Positions 54,101 through 61,864 of a stretch of DNA of 64,000 bases are shown in pieces (the stretch's first letter is position 1; every line of letters begins with the position of its first letter). The DNA comes from Rossellomorea marisflavi (GTDB lineage Bacteria > Bacillota > Bacilli > Bacillales > Bacillaceae_B): the NCBI RefSeq assembly GCF_009806575.1, contig NZ_CP047095.1, forward strand, positions 910,001 through 974,000. Reading direction: 5' to 3'. The notes under the pieces are model-generated. The model was not told the origin of the DNA. It ran no database searches and was given only the letters and a program-made list of their open reading frames with translations. The position numbers were made by a program, and so were the translations under genes.

Positions 54101-56186
54101 TTATGAACAGAATCAAGAAAGGCTAAATGATCTGGAAGTCGAAAGAAAAAAATTCAATGATTCAAAGGCAAAATTCCTACTAACTTTCTATTTCATTGAT
54201 GACCAAGACTCACTGAGTGTAAGGGTCGTTTTTCAAGGGCAAAAGATCCATGAGACAAGAATTCAAACCTTTCTTCACCAATTCAACACTGTATGTGAAT
54301 CATTGTTAGCAAATCAGGATACTTCTGTCGGAAGACTTGACATCAATCATACGCATACAAATGCTGCGGTTGAGCCTAGCCTTCAAAAAGTGCCATTCGC
54401 TAAAACCCTTAAAAAAGCCATTGAGGACAATCTACGGGCTGACGCCTTGGAAGAACAACGTACTATATGGACATACAAAGATGTGATGGAGTATGCCAAT
54501 GGGTATACACATGCATTTAGGAACCTGAACCTATCCAAAGGTGATCGTATCGCTCTATTTGGAAAAAGCTCATTCCGTTATATTACAAGCATCGTGAGTA
54601 TGATGTTAAACGGATATGTGTTTGTGCCTATCCATGTAGATACCCCTAAGAACCGGATCAAGAGGATTCTTGAGGAAGCAGAGGTCTCTCTATTCGTTGA
54701 TTTCGATCAGGTATTATCAGCTACGGAGAGAGATGATCTGAATGTCCTTTATTTTTCACCCACTATCTCTATTCCGGGGCCGGATCATCTGACAGAAGGT
54801 TTATTGGGGGATTCAACCGTAGATCACAATTCTGACGCCTATATCTACTTCACTTCCGGCTCGACAGGTACGCCAAAAGGAATCATGGGCAATCAAAAAG
54901 GCTTGAATCACTTTTTGTGCTGGCAAAGAAGAGAGTTTGACATTCAACCATCTGATCGCATAGCACAACTTACCAACCCAGGATTTGATGTGTATCTCCG
55001 TGATGTTTTCCTTCCGCTCATTAGCGGTGCAACGCTTTGTATACCGGACGGCAATGAGGAAGAGATTGATTGGATGAAGCGGAAGGAAATTACGGTTGTC
55101 CACGCCGTACCATCTTTAGTGAAACGATGGATGGAACATACCAGTACGAAGGGGCTTTTGATTAGGTTGACCTTTTTCGCTGGGGAACCGTTGCCTTATG
55201 ACCTGGTCACAGAGTGGAAAGAAATCATTGGCGCTGGTGCAGAAGTGGTCAATCTCTATGGCCCTTCTGAGACCACTTTGGCAAAGAGCTTTCATAGGGT
55301 GGGCCCCAATGAGGAAAGACTGTCCATTGTTCCAATCGGACAGGCCATCCCTGAAACAGAGGTGCTGATTTTGAATACGCAGCAATCGCTCTCTGGAGTG
55401 AATGAACCAGGGGAAATCGTCATCAAGACTCCTTACCGGACGAGCGGGTATTTGAACCGGAATGATACATTTAGTCAAAATCCGTTGTCTACCGATAAGG
55501 AGGACCTGGTCTACTTCACAGGTGACATAGGGAGATATCATCCCAATGGATTTGTAGAGATCTTAGGAAGAAAGGACTTTCAAGTCAAGCTTAACGGGGT
55601 AAGAATCGATCTGAATGAAGTGGAATACTTCTTAAATCTAGTCCCAGTGATTAAGCAAGCGATCGTGACAAAAGTGGAAGAGGGAAAAAGAGAATACTTA
55701 GTGGCATACATGGTCCCTGAAGAAGGAGCGGAAATCAGCGAGTATGAAGTCAGGAAACATCTCTTGGAGAACCTCCCAATCTCCATGATTCCTCTCATGG
55801 TGAAGATGGAGAACCTCCCAATCAACCAAAATGGCAAGGTGGATCGAAAGAAACTTCCACATCCGAAATGGGCTGACGGAGACCATGATCAATTAGTAGG
55901 GCCAGAGGAGGAAAAATTGGCGGGGATATGGAAGCAAATACTTCACATAGAGACTAGTTTAAGGAAGAATGATGATTTCTTCGCCCTTGGGGGCCATTCC
56001 TTGTTAGCCATCCGACTACTAAACGAAATCCTTGATCAGTTCCACACGGAAGTCAAACTGATTGATTTATTCGAAAACCCTACAATAAAACGTATGAATC
56101 AACTGATTGGAAGCAGGATGGGAAATGCTGATGCGAATGCCAAGAATAAAATATCAAAGGCTGCAAGAGTTCCGATCAAGCATTGA
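48105..56186 (+). CDS. NRPS A-T-C-A-T-C-A-T (three modules, no TE)
   Basis: 2693 residues from ATG 48105 (AAGGGGTGA site). Order: A1 (about 20-520; FTSGTTGEPKG near 164), T1 (GGNSLNAI, Ser561), C1 (about 595-1020; HHSIFDD, His745/746, Asp750), A2 (about 1070-1570; TSGSTGKPKG at 1211), T2 (GGHSLLGV, Ser1605), C2 (HHIVMDG, His1781/1782), A3 (about 2110-2600; TSGSTGTPKG at 2250), T3 (GGHSLLAI, Ser2632). It starts without a condensation domain, so A1 is a start module, and it ends on a carrier, so it must pass the chain to the C-A-T-TE protein. By-eye codes: A1 DLTKIGHVG(K), an aspartate type; A2 DDVHISSID(K); A3 DVRHFALLA(K), neither recognised. No epimerase domain. Confidence 0.96.
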   Translation: MRNNGVYVSEKEIDQSKTVIDSFEEQAKHHPDWVAVRYKNEEMTYEELNHQSNQVAHLLKDQGLNVEEPVAVCMDKSIHMITAILGILKAGGYYVPLDPALPSDRLTKIIKRINSPILLTDSANESFFHLDHVRSMHHIERSTLVKYATTNLSDRASIHHLIYTIFTSGTTGEPKGVQVEHRNVLNHLQGILGYMNVVKPLNYTLLTTIAADLSVTPIFAALITGGTLHIIPEEMITDAEKLGIYCREYGVNCMKLVPSHMEALLYRDTPSIYIPDYIILGGEQLKWSLVDKIKERHPTCKIFNHYGPTEVTVGVMANDIDQVERTGSVIPLGEPYGCSVIMVLDENLDPVVPGEIGEIYISGLGITRGYFQNDFLTKEKYMPNPWQEGEHDHTLYKTGDLARVNPQGQLEFVSRIDHQVKVRGYRVELNEIQAHLEAKDEIQDSAVVARINQNGETIIRAALVFDPAYKGTVKQIREALVSTLPAYMLPQEYVVLDSLPLNANGKVDRQLITNQVLGELAGAHEEEMSVTEKKIHTIWSSLLDSSHMNRTDRFLEVGGNSLNAIKLASELEDAFQVRVTIGDVFEQETIEDLASLVEGRQEQTEGSQLERSHFSTLEASSQQSRLWFWDKLDVNRHLYNIPYKVKLTGGIDPSRLHKAIRMMMVKHEILRTKIIENDGRPMQKVDVEGGDVPFEVVNASMNPHDVEEFIEDKAKRAFDLSKGTLFEVVLYKVSPEDHTLFLNFHHSIFDDWSFTIFLEDLLSFYHSPERGLDSSQLLQYQDYSEWHKKHLLIHRENLVDYWSRVLEGNVEKVKFADYHEEANESFEGESFHFHIPGKSVEKVNRLAKETGTTKFMVLMSLFQLMLYKYTHIQDIIVGAPVAGRPGGHFDQTLGFFVNTLPWRTQFDETSTFISLLRHVQKQSVDHLKHVHLPFEDIVKEVRSGVEYSLTPIMNIMMAFQNAPKLNRDKYPLLTGAPEKVNNHTSKYDLTLFLEENEGEILGRWEYKSFLFTEGRIKQFTRHFSKLLDGLYEKPLNSRIEEFNLLTKEEEKQLTETIDEVAPSVGLHALFEAQAKRTPENIAVIQGDNQLTYKELDERSSYLRDHLIQRGVSRNDIVAISMDRSPEMLVSLLGILKAGGAYLPIDAGMPPGRVEEILTDSRAKVIVVCGDQSHSTEFSSIMDVSRLDWDQADGCGKSIVVEGTDVVSVYYTSGSTGKPKGVANHHQGWVNRMEWMQSYHQLREEETVLHKTTLSFDDAAVEIFWPLIIGARVALMNPEEHKDPRAIIEDTVKYDASILHFVPSMLKLFVEEISEEEEKDMPSLRAIISSGEALATSLVKDLFSKLDVRLLNSWGATEVSIDSTCYECTLSDVGGDRFVPVGKPIQGNYIYVLDESMKPVPPGVIGDLYIGGVGLAKGYVNDPEKTRNSFIQNPYHPDEKIYRTGDQGYLRLDGNLVFTGRKDSQVKVRGMRVELGEIESSIKAFSAIKDAIVHFADPSTKQGLVGYMVVKEPFEQNHLHQFMSRKLPDYMMPKYMVELAAFPINKNGKLDYHALPKPSKNDIFNQEEYLPPETPMEVQLSRIWEELLETEEISVESNFFTVGGHSLLGVKLISRVNRSCNTDLRLRDLFDSPTIREMAVKAERISGGLQETNNGGNPFHPLSYAQERMWFLHQLDPADYSYHMPYGVKMSGELDLDIFRDSIKYVLKQNTILHSRFRLEKGNPYAIAGDIDVQIELETAGGTDHLINEWLRQPFNLEEDAPYRMKLVKVKQSEFHFYIVFHHIVMDGISLEFFEQQLFETYNRLKEKKPLAIRHVPSYYEYAKGQKEYSTSTFYKDQLEYWKGKLSGELVKTQFPLDQHNHDLEEQTQQMTQTFSERSFRNIKKISRRHGSSNFTIVASVLSILLHRINGQEDLIMGTPIIDRPSKWEESMGLFLNTLPLRIRVQSEQTIDEVIRETSQSVRELFMHQDVPFEKIVEEVQPNRTRNSNPLFDILVNYISYEQNQERLNDLEVERKKFNDSKAKFLLTFYFIDDQDSLSVRVVFQGQKIHETRIQTFLHQFNTVCESLLANQDTSVGRLDINHTHTNAAVEPSLQKVPFAKTLKKAIEDNLRADALEEQRTIWTYKDVMEYANGYTHAFRNLNLSKGDRIALFGKSSFRYITSIVSMMLNGYVFVPIHVDTPKNRIKRILEEAEVSLFVDFDQVLSATERDDLNVLYFSPTISIPGPDHLTEGLLGDSTVDHNSDAYIYFTSGSTGTPKGIMGNQKGLNHFLCWQRREFDIQPSDRIAQLTNPGFDVYLRDVFLPLISGATLCIPDGNEEEIDWMKRKEITVVHAVPSLVKRWMEHTSTKGLLIRLTFFAGEPLPYDLVTEWKEIIGAGAEVVNLYGPSETTLAKSFHRVGPNEERLSIVPIGQAIPETEVLILNTQQSLSGVNEPGEIVIKTPYRTSGYLNRNDTFSQNPLSTDKEDLVYFTGDIGRYHPNGFVEILGRKDFQVKLNGVRIDLNEVEYFLNLVPVIKQAIVTKVEEGKREYLVAYMVPEEGAEISEYEVRKHLLENLPISMIPLMVKMENLPINQNGKVDRKKLPHPKWADGDHDQLVGPEEEKLAGIWKQILHIETSLRKNDDFFALGGHSLLAIRLLNEILDQFHTEVKLIDLFENPTIKRMNQLIGSRMGNADANAKNKISKAARVPIKH

Positions 56187-56272
56187 GGTGAAAATGAGTG
56201 ATGGTGCGTTTACTCGGCTATCACTCGTTGTTTCGAATTTGGTCGAGAGACGAACGTTGGGGAGTGAAGGCG

Positions 56273-57373
56273 GTGCAAGAGTTAAAGATCCTATTGGAAA
56301 ATGGAATCGAGTTTCACGGTACAGGCATTTGCGGAGAAAGTCCATATATAGGGGAGATTGTATTCTGTACGGGAATGACTGGTTATCAAGAAGTCTTGAC
56401 GGATCCTTCCTATCATGGTCAATTCGTTGTCATGACCTATCCGTTAATCGGAAATTATGGGATAAATGATGGAGATTCGGAATCAAACAAACCCAAAGTA
56501 AACGGACTGATCGTGAAGGAGTTGTGCGAAACTCCCTCTCATTATCAAAGCAAGATGTCCGTATCAGACTACCTATTGGAGGAAGAAATCCCGTTTGTCA
56601 CTGAGGTAGATACAAGAGAACTTACCAAAGTGATCAGAGAGGAAGGAACGATGAGGGCAAGTATCGCCCCGTTGGATTATCCGAAGGAAGTATTGCTTAA
56701 AGAGTTGGGTCGTGGGGGCGGGAGAAATTCGGTCGAATGTGTCACGTCACAGGATGCCTACACGATACCAGGAGAAGGGGAGCATGTGCTGGTACTAGAC
56801 TTAGGCCTAAAAAAGGGGATTATGAAGGAGCTCACTAGTCGAGGTGTCTGTCTTACGGTGGTCCCTGCATTCACGTCCATTGAAGAGATTCACCGCTTGT
56901 CTCCGGATAAAATTATTCTTTCAAATGGACCGGGTGACCCTAAGGACTCCTCATATGTCATTCAACTAGTGAAAAGGTTGATTCCAGACTATCCTATCTT
57001 CGGCATTTGTTTAGGTCATCAGATTATCGCCCTAGCGTGTGGTGCAGATACGGAAAAGATGAAGTTTGGCCACAGAGGACCCAATCACCCTGTTAAAGAT
57101 CATCGAACCAACCTTGTGAAGATTACCTCTCAAAATCACAATTATACTGTTAGGAAAGAAAGTATAATAAAAACGGATTTGGAGATCATCCAGACAGCAC
57201 TCCATGATGGAACTGTGGAGGGGATCATGCACAAAACGTATCCGGTCATGTCTGTTCAATATCATCCTGAAGGATCTCCTGGGCCGATGGATTCAAATGA
57301 GCTCTTTCACTCCTTCATCGAGCGTGATTTTAAAAAGGAACAAGAAGCAAGGGGGAAAGTCCATGTACGGTAA
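56273..57373 (+). CDS. carA: Carbamoyl-phosphate synthase small subunit (cluster copy)
   Basis: 366 residues from GTG 56273 (GGGGAGTGAAGG site), where the usual LKILLENGIEFHGTGI opening begins; the frame is open further upstream. N-terminal domain with GEIVFCTGMTGYQEVLTDPS, then a class I glutaminase domain: ILSNGPGDP, nucleophile Cys in FGICLGHQI, and VQYHPEGSPGP with the His and Glu. It makes ammonia for the CarB partner, whose gene overlaps by 11 bases. Lies 86 bases after the NRPS. A cluster copy suggests a dedicated carbamoyl-phosphate supply. Confidence 0.95.
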   Translation: MQELKILLENGIEFHGTGICGESPYIGEIVFCTGMTGYQEVLTDPSYHGQFVVMTYPLIGNYGINDGDSESNKPKVNGLIVKELCETPSHYQSKMSVSDYLLEEEIPFVTEVDTRELTKVIREEGTMRASIAPLDYPKEVLLKELGRGGGRNSVECVTSQDAYTIPGEGEHVLVLDLGLKKGIMKELTSRGVCLTVVPAFTSIEEIHRLSPDKIILSNGPGDPKDSSYVIQLVKRLIPDYPIFGICLGHQIIALACGADTEKMKFGHRGPNHPVKDHRTNLVKITSQNHNYTVRKESIIKTDLEIIQTALHDGTVEGIMHKTYPVMSVQYHPEGSPGPMDSNELFHSFIERDFKKEQEARGKVHVR

Positions 57374-60300
57374 CCCAAAAAAGATACTGGTGATTGGATC
57401 AGGTCCAATTGTAATAGGTCAGGCTGCAGAGTTTGATTACTCTGGAACTCAAGCATGCCAAGCATTGAAGGAAGAAGGGTATCACGTCCTTCTAGTTAAC
57501 TCCAATCCTGCCACCATCATGACAGACAAGACTACCGCCGATGAGATCTATATGGAACCCTTAACAGTAGAGTATGTAAAGACTATTATTATAAAAGAAA
57601 AGCCTCAAGCACTATTGGCCACCCTAGGAGGACAAACGGCACTGAATATCGCTTATGAACTTGATCAGGAGAACTTTCTGCAAGATCACCAGGTCACTCT
57701 TTTAGGTGTAACAGCGGAGACAATTCGGAAAGGGGAAGACAGATTACTATTTAAAGAGTTGATGCTAGATATTCATGAGCCCGTTCCTGAAAGTCGAATC
57801 GTCACGTCCATCAAAGAAGCCAAGGAAGTGGCAAGTGAATTTGATTTTCCGCTCATCGTGAGACCGGCTTACACATTAGGGGGAACGGGTGGAGGGATAT
57901 GTCATAACCTCGAAGAGCTGGAGTCGGTTACTGGCAACGGTCTTTCTTTATCTCCAATTGGTCAATGTTTAGTTGAAAGAAGCATTAAAGGGTTCAAAGA
58001 AGTTGAAATGGAAGTGATGCGGGATAGCTATGGGCAAGCGGTCATTGTATGCCACATGGAAAACCTGGATCCTGTCGGTGTTCATACCGGTGATTCCATC
58101 GTCGTATCACCCTGTCAGACATTGAGCGACAAGGACTATCAGATGCTCCGTACTTCCGCCCTTAAAATCATCAGCCATCTATCCATCGTTGGAGGATGTA
58201 ATATTCAATTCGCACTCCATCCGAATACCAAACAATATTACATTATTGAAGTAAATCCAAGGGTTAGCCGTTCATCCGCATTGGCCTCTAAGGCAACAGG
58301 CTACCCGATTGCCAAGATTGCTGCCAAACTGGCAGTAGGAAAAGGTCTGCATGAAATCCAAAACCCCATTACTAAAACTACATATGCTTGCTATGAGCCT
58401 GTATTGGATTATGCCGTTGTGAAAATTCCGGTCTTTCCTTCAGAAAAATTCGGACTGGAGCCTGATCAGCTTGGAACACAAATGAAGGCAACTGGAGAAG
58501 TGATGGCCATCGGGCGAACGTTCGAAGAAGCCTTGATGAAAGGAATTCGGTCAGTCAGTCGGAAATATGAGCAATATTGGTTGGGACAAGTTGATTGGGA
58601 GGAAGGGAATCTCACTAGACTGAGCTCTCCTGATCATCATCGCATCTTTTTGATTGCAGAAGCGTTTAGAAGAGGCGTGTCGGTTGATACCATCTTTGAA
58701 GTATCAGAAGTGGATCGGTATTTTTTGTATAAGATCAAGAAAATCATAGATGTAGAGAGTAAGATTAAAAGTCAACGTGTAGACGCTAAACTTTTACTTA
58801 AGGCGAAGAAAATGGGATTATCCGATTATCAGATTGCTTTACTCAAAGGCAGTGCAGAGCAAGATATCTATAAAAAAAGAATAGCGTCACAAATGCTTCC
58901 AGTATATAAAATGGTCGACACGTGTGCAGGAGAATTCGAATCTTATACGCCATATTACTACAGTACCTATGAGCAGTTCAACGATGTCTCTCCATCTCAT
59001 AAAGAAAAAATAGTCATCTTAGGATCTGGCCCCATTCAAGTAGGACAGGGAATAGAATTCGATTATGCGACTGTCCATGCGATCCAAGCGGTTAAGGATA
59101 ACGGATTTGAATCAATTATTATCAACAATAATCCAGAAACGGTTTCCACCGATTTCAGTATTTCAGATAAACTTTATTTTGAACCCCTGACGGTAGAGGA
59201 TGTCATGAATATCATTGATTTTGAACAACCTATGGGCGTTCTCGTACAATTCGGTGGTCAGTTGGCCATTAATCTTGCCAAGCAGTTGAAGGATAGGGGT
59301 GTAAACGTTCTTGGGACTTCGGTTGAATCCATCGAGATAGGTGAGAACCGTGGTGAACTTGTTTGTGCATTAGAGGAGTTGAGTATCCTTCATCCTAATG
59401 GTGAAACAGTGTTGACTATCCATCGTGCCCGTGAAGTAGTATCTGATCTAGGTTATCCGCTCATCGTGCGTCCTTCTTACGTGATTGGTGGCAGTGATAT
59501 GGAGATCATCACACATCATGGAGAGTTAGAGTCGTACCTATCACGATATGACTTTGCGAAGGGGAACCCGCTCCATATCGATCAGTACATCGAAGGGATT
59601 GAACTGGAATTAGATGCGATTTGTGATGGTGAGAAAGCAGTCATACCAGCAGTTTTGGAGCATATTGAACGATCCGGGGTTCACTCCGGTGATTCGATGG
59701 CAATCTATCCACCTCGAAAGCTCGGAAAGAAAGTCCTTGATGAACTAACCGAGTTGACAAACAAGCTCACGCAATTTTTGAAGATCAAAGGATTAGTTAA
59801 TATTCAAGCGGTGTATTCCAATCAACAAATCTACTTGATCGAGATAAATCTACGCTCAAGTAGAACATTGCCATTTATAAGTAAGATCTCAGATCTTAAC
59901 ATGGCTGCCCTCGCTACCAATTGTCAGTTGGGATACTCGCTTTCATCAGATGATAGGTCGAAGAATGAAAGACCAAGAGATGATGTATTCTATGTGAAGG
60001 CGCCGGTCTTCTCTTTCTCCAAAATGACCGCTATTGATCCCATTCTTACACCCGAAATGAAGTCTACTGGAGAAGTAATTGGATATGACAAACAATTTGA
60101 CCTAGCGGTATTAAAGTCTTTTCAAGCAGCTGGGCTGAGCTTTGGAATTGGAGAAGAACAGGCTTTAATTCTAGTAGATTTCATCAATGGCCATCTTGAA
60201 CAGGTTCTTGAAAGATTGTCTTGCCACACCTCAGAGTTCCTATTTGTGGAGGGTGAGAAAAAAGGTACGGGTCATTTAAATCAAAACATAAAAACAATCA

Positions 60301-60560
60301 GTTTATCTGAAGATACCTTATCTGAATTAATGAGGAAAATGAAACAAAAATCGATTGGGATCGTTATCGATTTGCGAAGAGGTAAGAGTAAGTGGGAGAA
60401 GGAGCTGAGAAAGAATGCTGTTCAACACAATATTCCACTATTTACAAATGTAGATACCCTTTCCTTATTTGTTGCGTCTTTAGGAACAAAAGAGAAAATG
60501 CAGGATCAAAAGCTTGTCGTACGCCCTTTTTATGAGAAGGAGAATGTACCATTGAGGTAG
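57363..60560 (+). CDS. carB: Carbamoyl-phosphate synthase large subunit (cluster copy)
   Basis: 1065 residues from ATG 57363, overlapping carA. Two ATP-grasp halves: first IGSGPIVIGQAAEFDYSGTQ, PLIVRPAYTLGGTGGG, YYIIEVNPRVSRSSALASKATG; second LGSGPIQVGQGIEFDYATVH, PLIVRPSYVIGGSDME, LIEINLRSSRTLPFISK. In the second half NLRSSR replaces the usual NPRASR. The C-terminal MGS-like regulatory domain (about 930-1065) is present but its sequence is weakly conserved. It makes carbamoyl phosphate from bicarbonate, ATP and ammonia. Last gene of the island; terminator follows at 60579. Confidence 0.96.
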   Translation: MYGNPKKILVIGSGPIVIGQAAEFDYSGTQACQALKEEGYHVLLVNSNPATIMTDKTTADEIYMEPLTVEYVKTIIIKEKPQALLATLGGQTALNIAYELDQENFLQDHQVTLLGVTAETIRKGEDRLLFKELMLDIHEPVPESRIVTSIKEAKEVASEFDFPLIVRPAYTLGGTGGGICHNLEELESVTGNGLSLSPIGQCLVERSIKGFKEVEMEVMRDSYGQAVIVCHMENLDPVGVHTGDSIVVSPCQTLSDKDYQMLRTSALKIISHLSIVGGCNIQFALHPNTKQYYIIEVNPRVSRSSALASKATGYPIAKIAAKLAVGKGLHEIQNPITKTTYACYEPVLDYAVVKIPVFPSEKFGLEPDQLGTQMKATGEVMAIGRTFEEALMKGIRSVSRKYEQYWLGQVDWEEGNLTRLSSPDHHRIFLIAEAFRRGVSVDTIFEVSEVDRYFLYKIKKIIDVESKIKSQRVDAKLLLKAKKMGLSDYQIALLKGSAEQDIYKKRIASQMLPVYKMVDTCAGEFESYTPYYYSTYEQFNDVSPSHKEKIVILGSGPIQVGQGIEFDYATVHAIQAVKDNGFESIIINNNPETVSTDFSISDKLYFEPLTVEDVMNIIDFEQPMGVLVQFGGQLAINLAKQLKDRGVNVLGTSVESIEIGENRGELVCALEELSILHPNGETVLTIHRAREVVSDLGYPLIVRPSYVIGGSDMEIITHHGELESYLSRYDFAKGNPLHIDQYIEGIELELDAICDGEKAVIPAVLEHIERSGVHSGDSMAIYPPRKLGKKVLDELTELTNKLTQFLKIKGLVNIQAVYSNQQIYLIEINLRSSRTLPFISKISDLNMAALATNCQLGYSLSSDDRSKNERPRDDVFYVKAPVFSFSKMTAIDPILTPEMKSTGEVIGYDKQFDLAVLKSFQAAGLSFGIGEEQALILVDFINGHLEQVLERLSCHTSEFLFVEGEKKGTGHLNQNIKTISLSEDTLSELMRKMKQKSIGIVIDLRRGKSKWEKELRKNAVQHNIPLFTNVDTLSLFVASLGTKEKMQDQKLVVRPFYEKENVPLR

Positions 60561-60578
60561 ATGGCCATAGACTTTTTT

Positions 60579-60620
60579 TGAAACGACTTAGTTGGGGTAT
60601 AGTCTAAGTCGTTTCTTTTC
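60579..60620. terminator. Terminator at the end of the island
   Basis: A perfect 11-bp stem AAACGACTTAG/CTAAGTCGTTT (60581-60591 with 60604-60614), followed by CTTTTC. Shared by carB and the convergent VOC gene. Confidence 0.88.
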
Positions 60621-60638
60621 ATTGAATCACATTGCGTT

Positions 60639-61091
60639 CTAGTTTTCTGCTATCCACTCACTCAAATACATCCGCCCCTCCACATTCCCCGGATTCTCCA
60701 GCGGACAAATCAGCTCCAGGCTGTTTCCGTCCGGATCATCGAAATGGATTTTCGCATGGGCCATCCCATGATGCGCCATCACGAAGGGCTCCACCGGCTC
60801 AAAGCCGAACGCCCGCCGTGGGCGACATCCCCGTTCGATGAGCCATGCGACCGATTTTTTTAGCTCGTCAAGGGTCACTTGAAATGCAAGGTGCCGGATG
60901 GACGGGTGATAATCATGCTCCACGCAATCCGTATCCCATAGCCCCAGCAAGCTTCTTTCTTTCTCAATCCACATGAACGCAAGCCCGTCCCCTGCGCGGT
61001 GGGACAGCTCCAACCCGAGCCCCTCGTAGAATGAGATGGAACGATCTACGCTCCTGACGGGAAGATGGGCTTCATATAATCCTTTGATCAT
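60639..61091 (-). CDS. VOC (glyoxalase/bleomycin-resistance) family protein
   Basis: 150 residues from ATG 61091, eight bases from AAAGGAGG; ATG 61097 is too close to that site. The VOC fold: AHLPVRSVDRSISFYEGLGL, SIRHLAFQVTLDELKKSV, FDDPDGNSLEL with the usual metal-binding His and Glu positions. Family members include glyoxalases, dioxygenases and antibiotic-binding resistance proteins. Being GC-rich like the flank, it is more likely a host gene than part of the island, though resistance cannot be excluded. Confidence 0.88.
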   Translation of the reverse strand: MIKGLYEAHLPVRSVDRSISFYEGLGLELSHRAGDGLAFMWIEKERSLLGLWDTDCVEHDYHPSIRHLAFQVTLDELKKSVAWLIERGCRPRRAFGFEPVEPFVMAHHGMAHAKIHFDDPDGNSLELICPLENPGNVEGRMYLSEWIAEN

Positions 61092-61209
61092 GGTCATGAC
61101 CTCCTTTTCTATAATGTACCTTGACGGATGGGTGGTATCGACGGGCAAAAGGCCGGGTGGATATAAGACTAATGGTGGAGGTCAAGGGCATAGATCGTTG
61201 CCTCCAATA

Positions 61210-61258
61210 GGAAAAAGCTTCGCCCCACCAGTAAATGTGTGAAGGGATGAAGCTTTTC
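61210..61258 (-). terminator. Terminator-like hairpin
   Basis: AAAAGCTTC/GAAGCTTTT arms (61213-61221 with 61249-61257) plus inner CCC/GGG pairing, with an A-run that gives UUUUUC on the minus strand. It lies past the frameshifted SnoaL-like gene. Confidence 0.75.
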
Positions 61259-61269
61259 CGGTTTCAATT

Positions 61270-61708
61270 CTATCTCAGGTGGAACATTCCTTTTCCCGTG
61301 TTCATGTCGATCGGTAACGAAGAATGTTGGTGTGCAATGACCCAGGACTCACCTATTTTTTTGAGCCCGAATGTAAACCGGTTGGCTATCTGTCGAAGTT
61401 TTTCTCCTGATTCTTTCGTATACGCGGCAAACACGACTTCACAATGAATAAAGGCAACAGTATTGCTTTCCTCGATCTTTACCTCATTACAGGACTTTGA
61501 GGACCTCGGCCTCCTCTTTCAAACCGGAAAACCATTCGGTCACATTCTTCCTCCATTCGGAGATCCCCCTGCATTCCCAGTCGCCCCAACAATCATAAAT
61601 GTGAACGTCCTCCGTATGGACAGATAAGAATTTCTCCACATCCTGTTCAAATATGGCCGTTTTGTATAATTCAAGAACATCCATAGCGGCACCATTCTTC
61701 ATCTTCAT
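61270..61708 (-). pseudogene. Frameshifted SnoaL/DUF4440-like gene
   Basis: The first part (61708-61487, GGAG site; ATG 61708 or 61702) gives VLELYKTAIFEQDVEKFLS, TEDVHIYDCWGDWECRG, then stops at VLKVL. Another minus-strand frame carries on from about 61490 to the stop at 61272-61270 with EVKIEESNTVAFIHCEVVF, FTFGLKKIGESWVIAHQHSS and LPIDMN, the typical second half of a SnoaL/DUF4440 ketosteroid-isomerase-like protein (W.I.H.H.S.P). A one-base indel near 61487-61495 joins them. Either a real pseudogene or a sequence error. Confidence 0.85.
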
Positions 61709-61864
61709 TACTCCTCTCTAAAAAGCATCTCGACTAGTCATTCGGTGCTCCTCGTTTAATTCCTTTTTTTACAGTACTTTTCCCGTTTTCATTCATCTAG
61801 GCAAATAGGTGGGGATAATTGGCAGTGGATAAGTCTTCTGTCTCAATACGTCTCATTTTATAAA

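Larger units (their letters stand above)
18650..60560. other. Biosynthetic island: NRPS cluster with dedicated precursor pathways
   Basis: A continuous block of lower-GC DNA running from the phosphopantetheinyl transferase gene to the terminator after carB. It holds two NRPS genes, three putative precursor pathways (3-methylaspartate, diaminobutyrate or diaminopropionate, carbamoyl transfer), a KAS III/ACP/AT block, regulators and ABC transporters. Boundaries are set by gene function and base composition; no direct repeats, tRNA or integrase was seen at either end. Whether the MerR/PadR/transporter genes (19380-27378) belong to the pathway or are an adjacent resistance locus is not certain. 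Confidence 0.85.

Noticed and set aside
18650..60560. Island carried by an integrative element
   Set aside because: No integrase, transposase, tRNA or flanking direct repeat was seen at either border.
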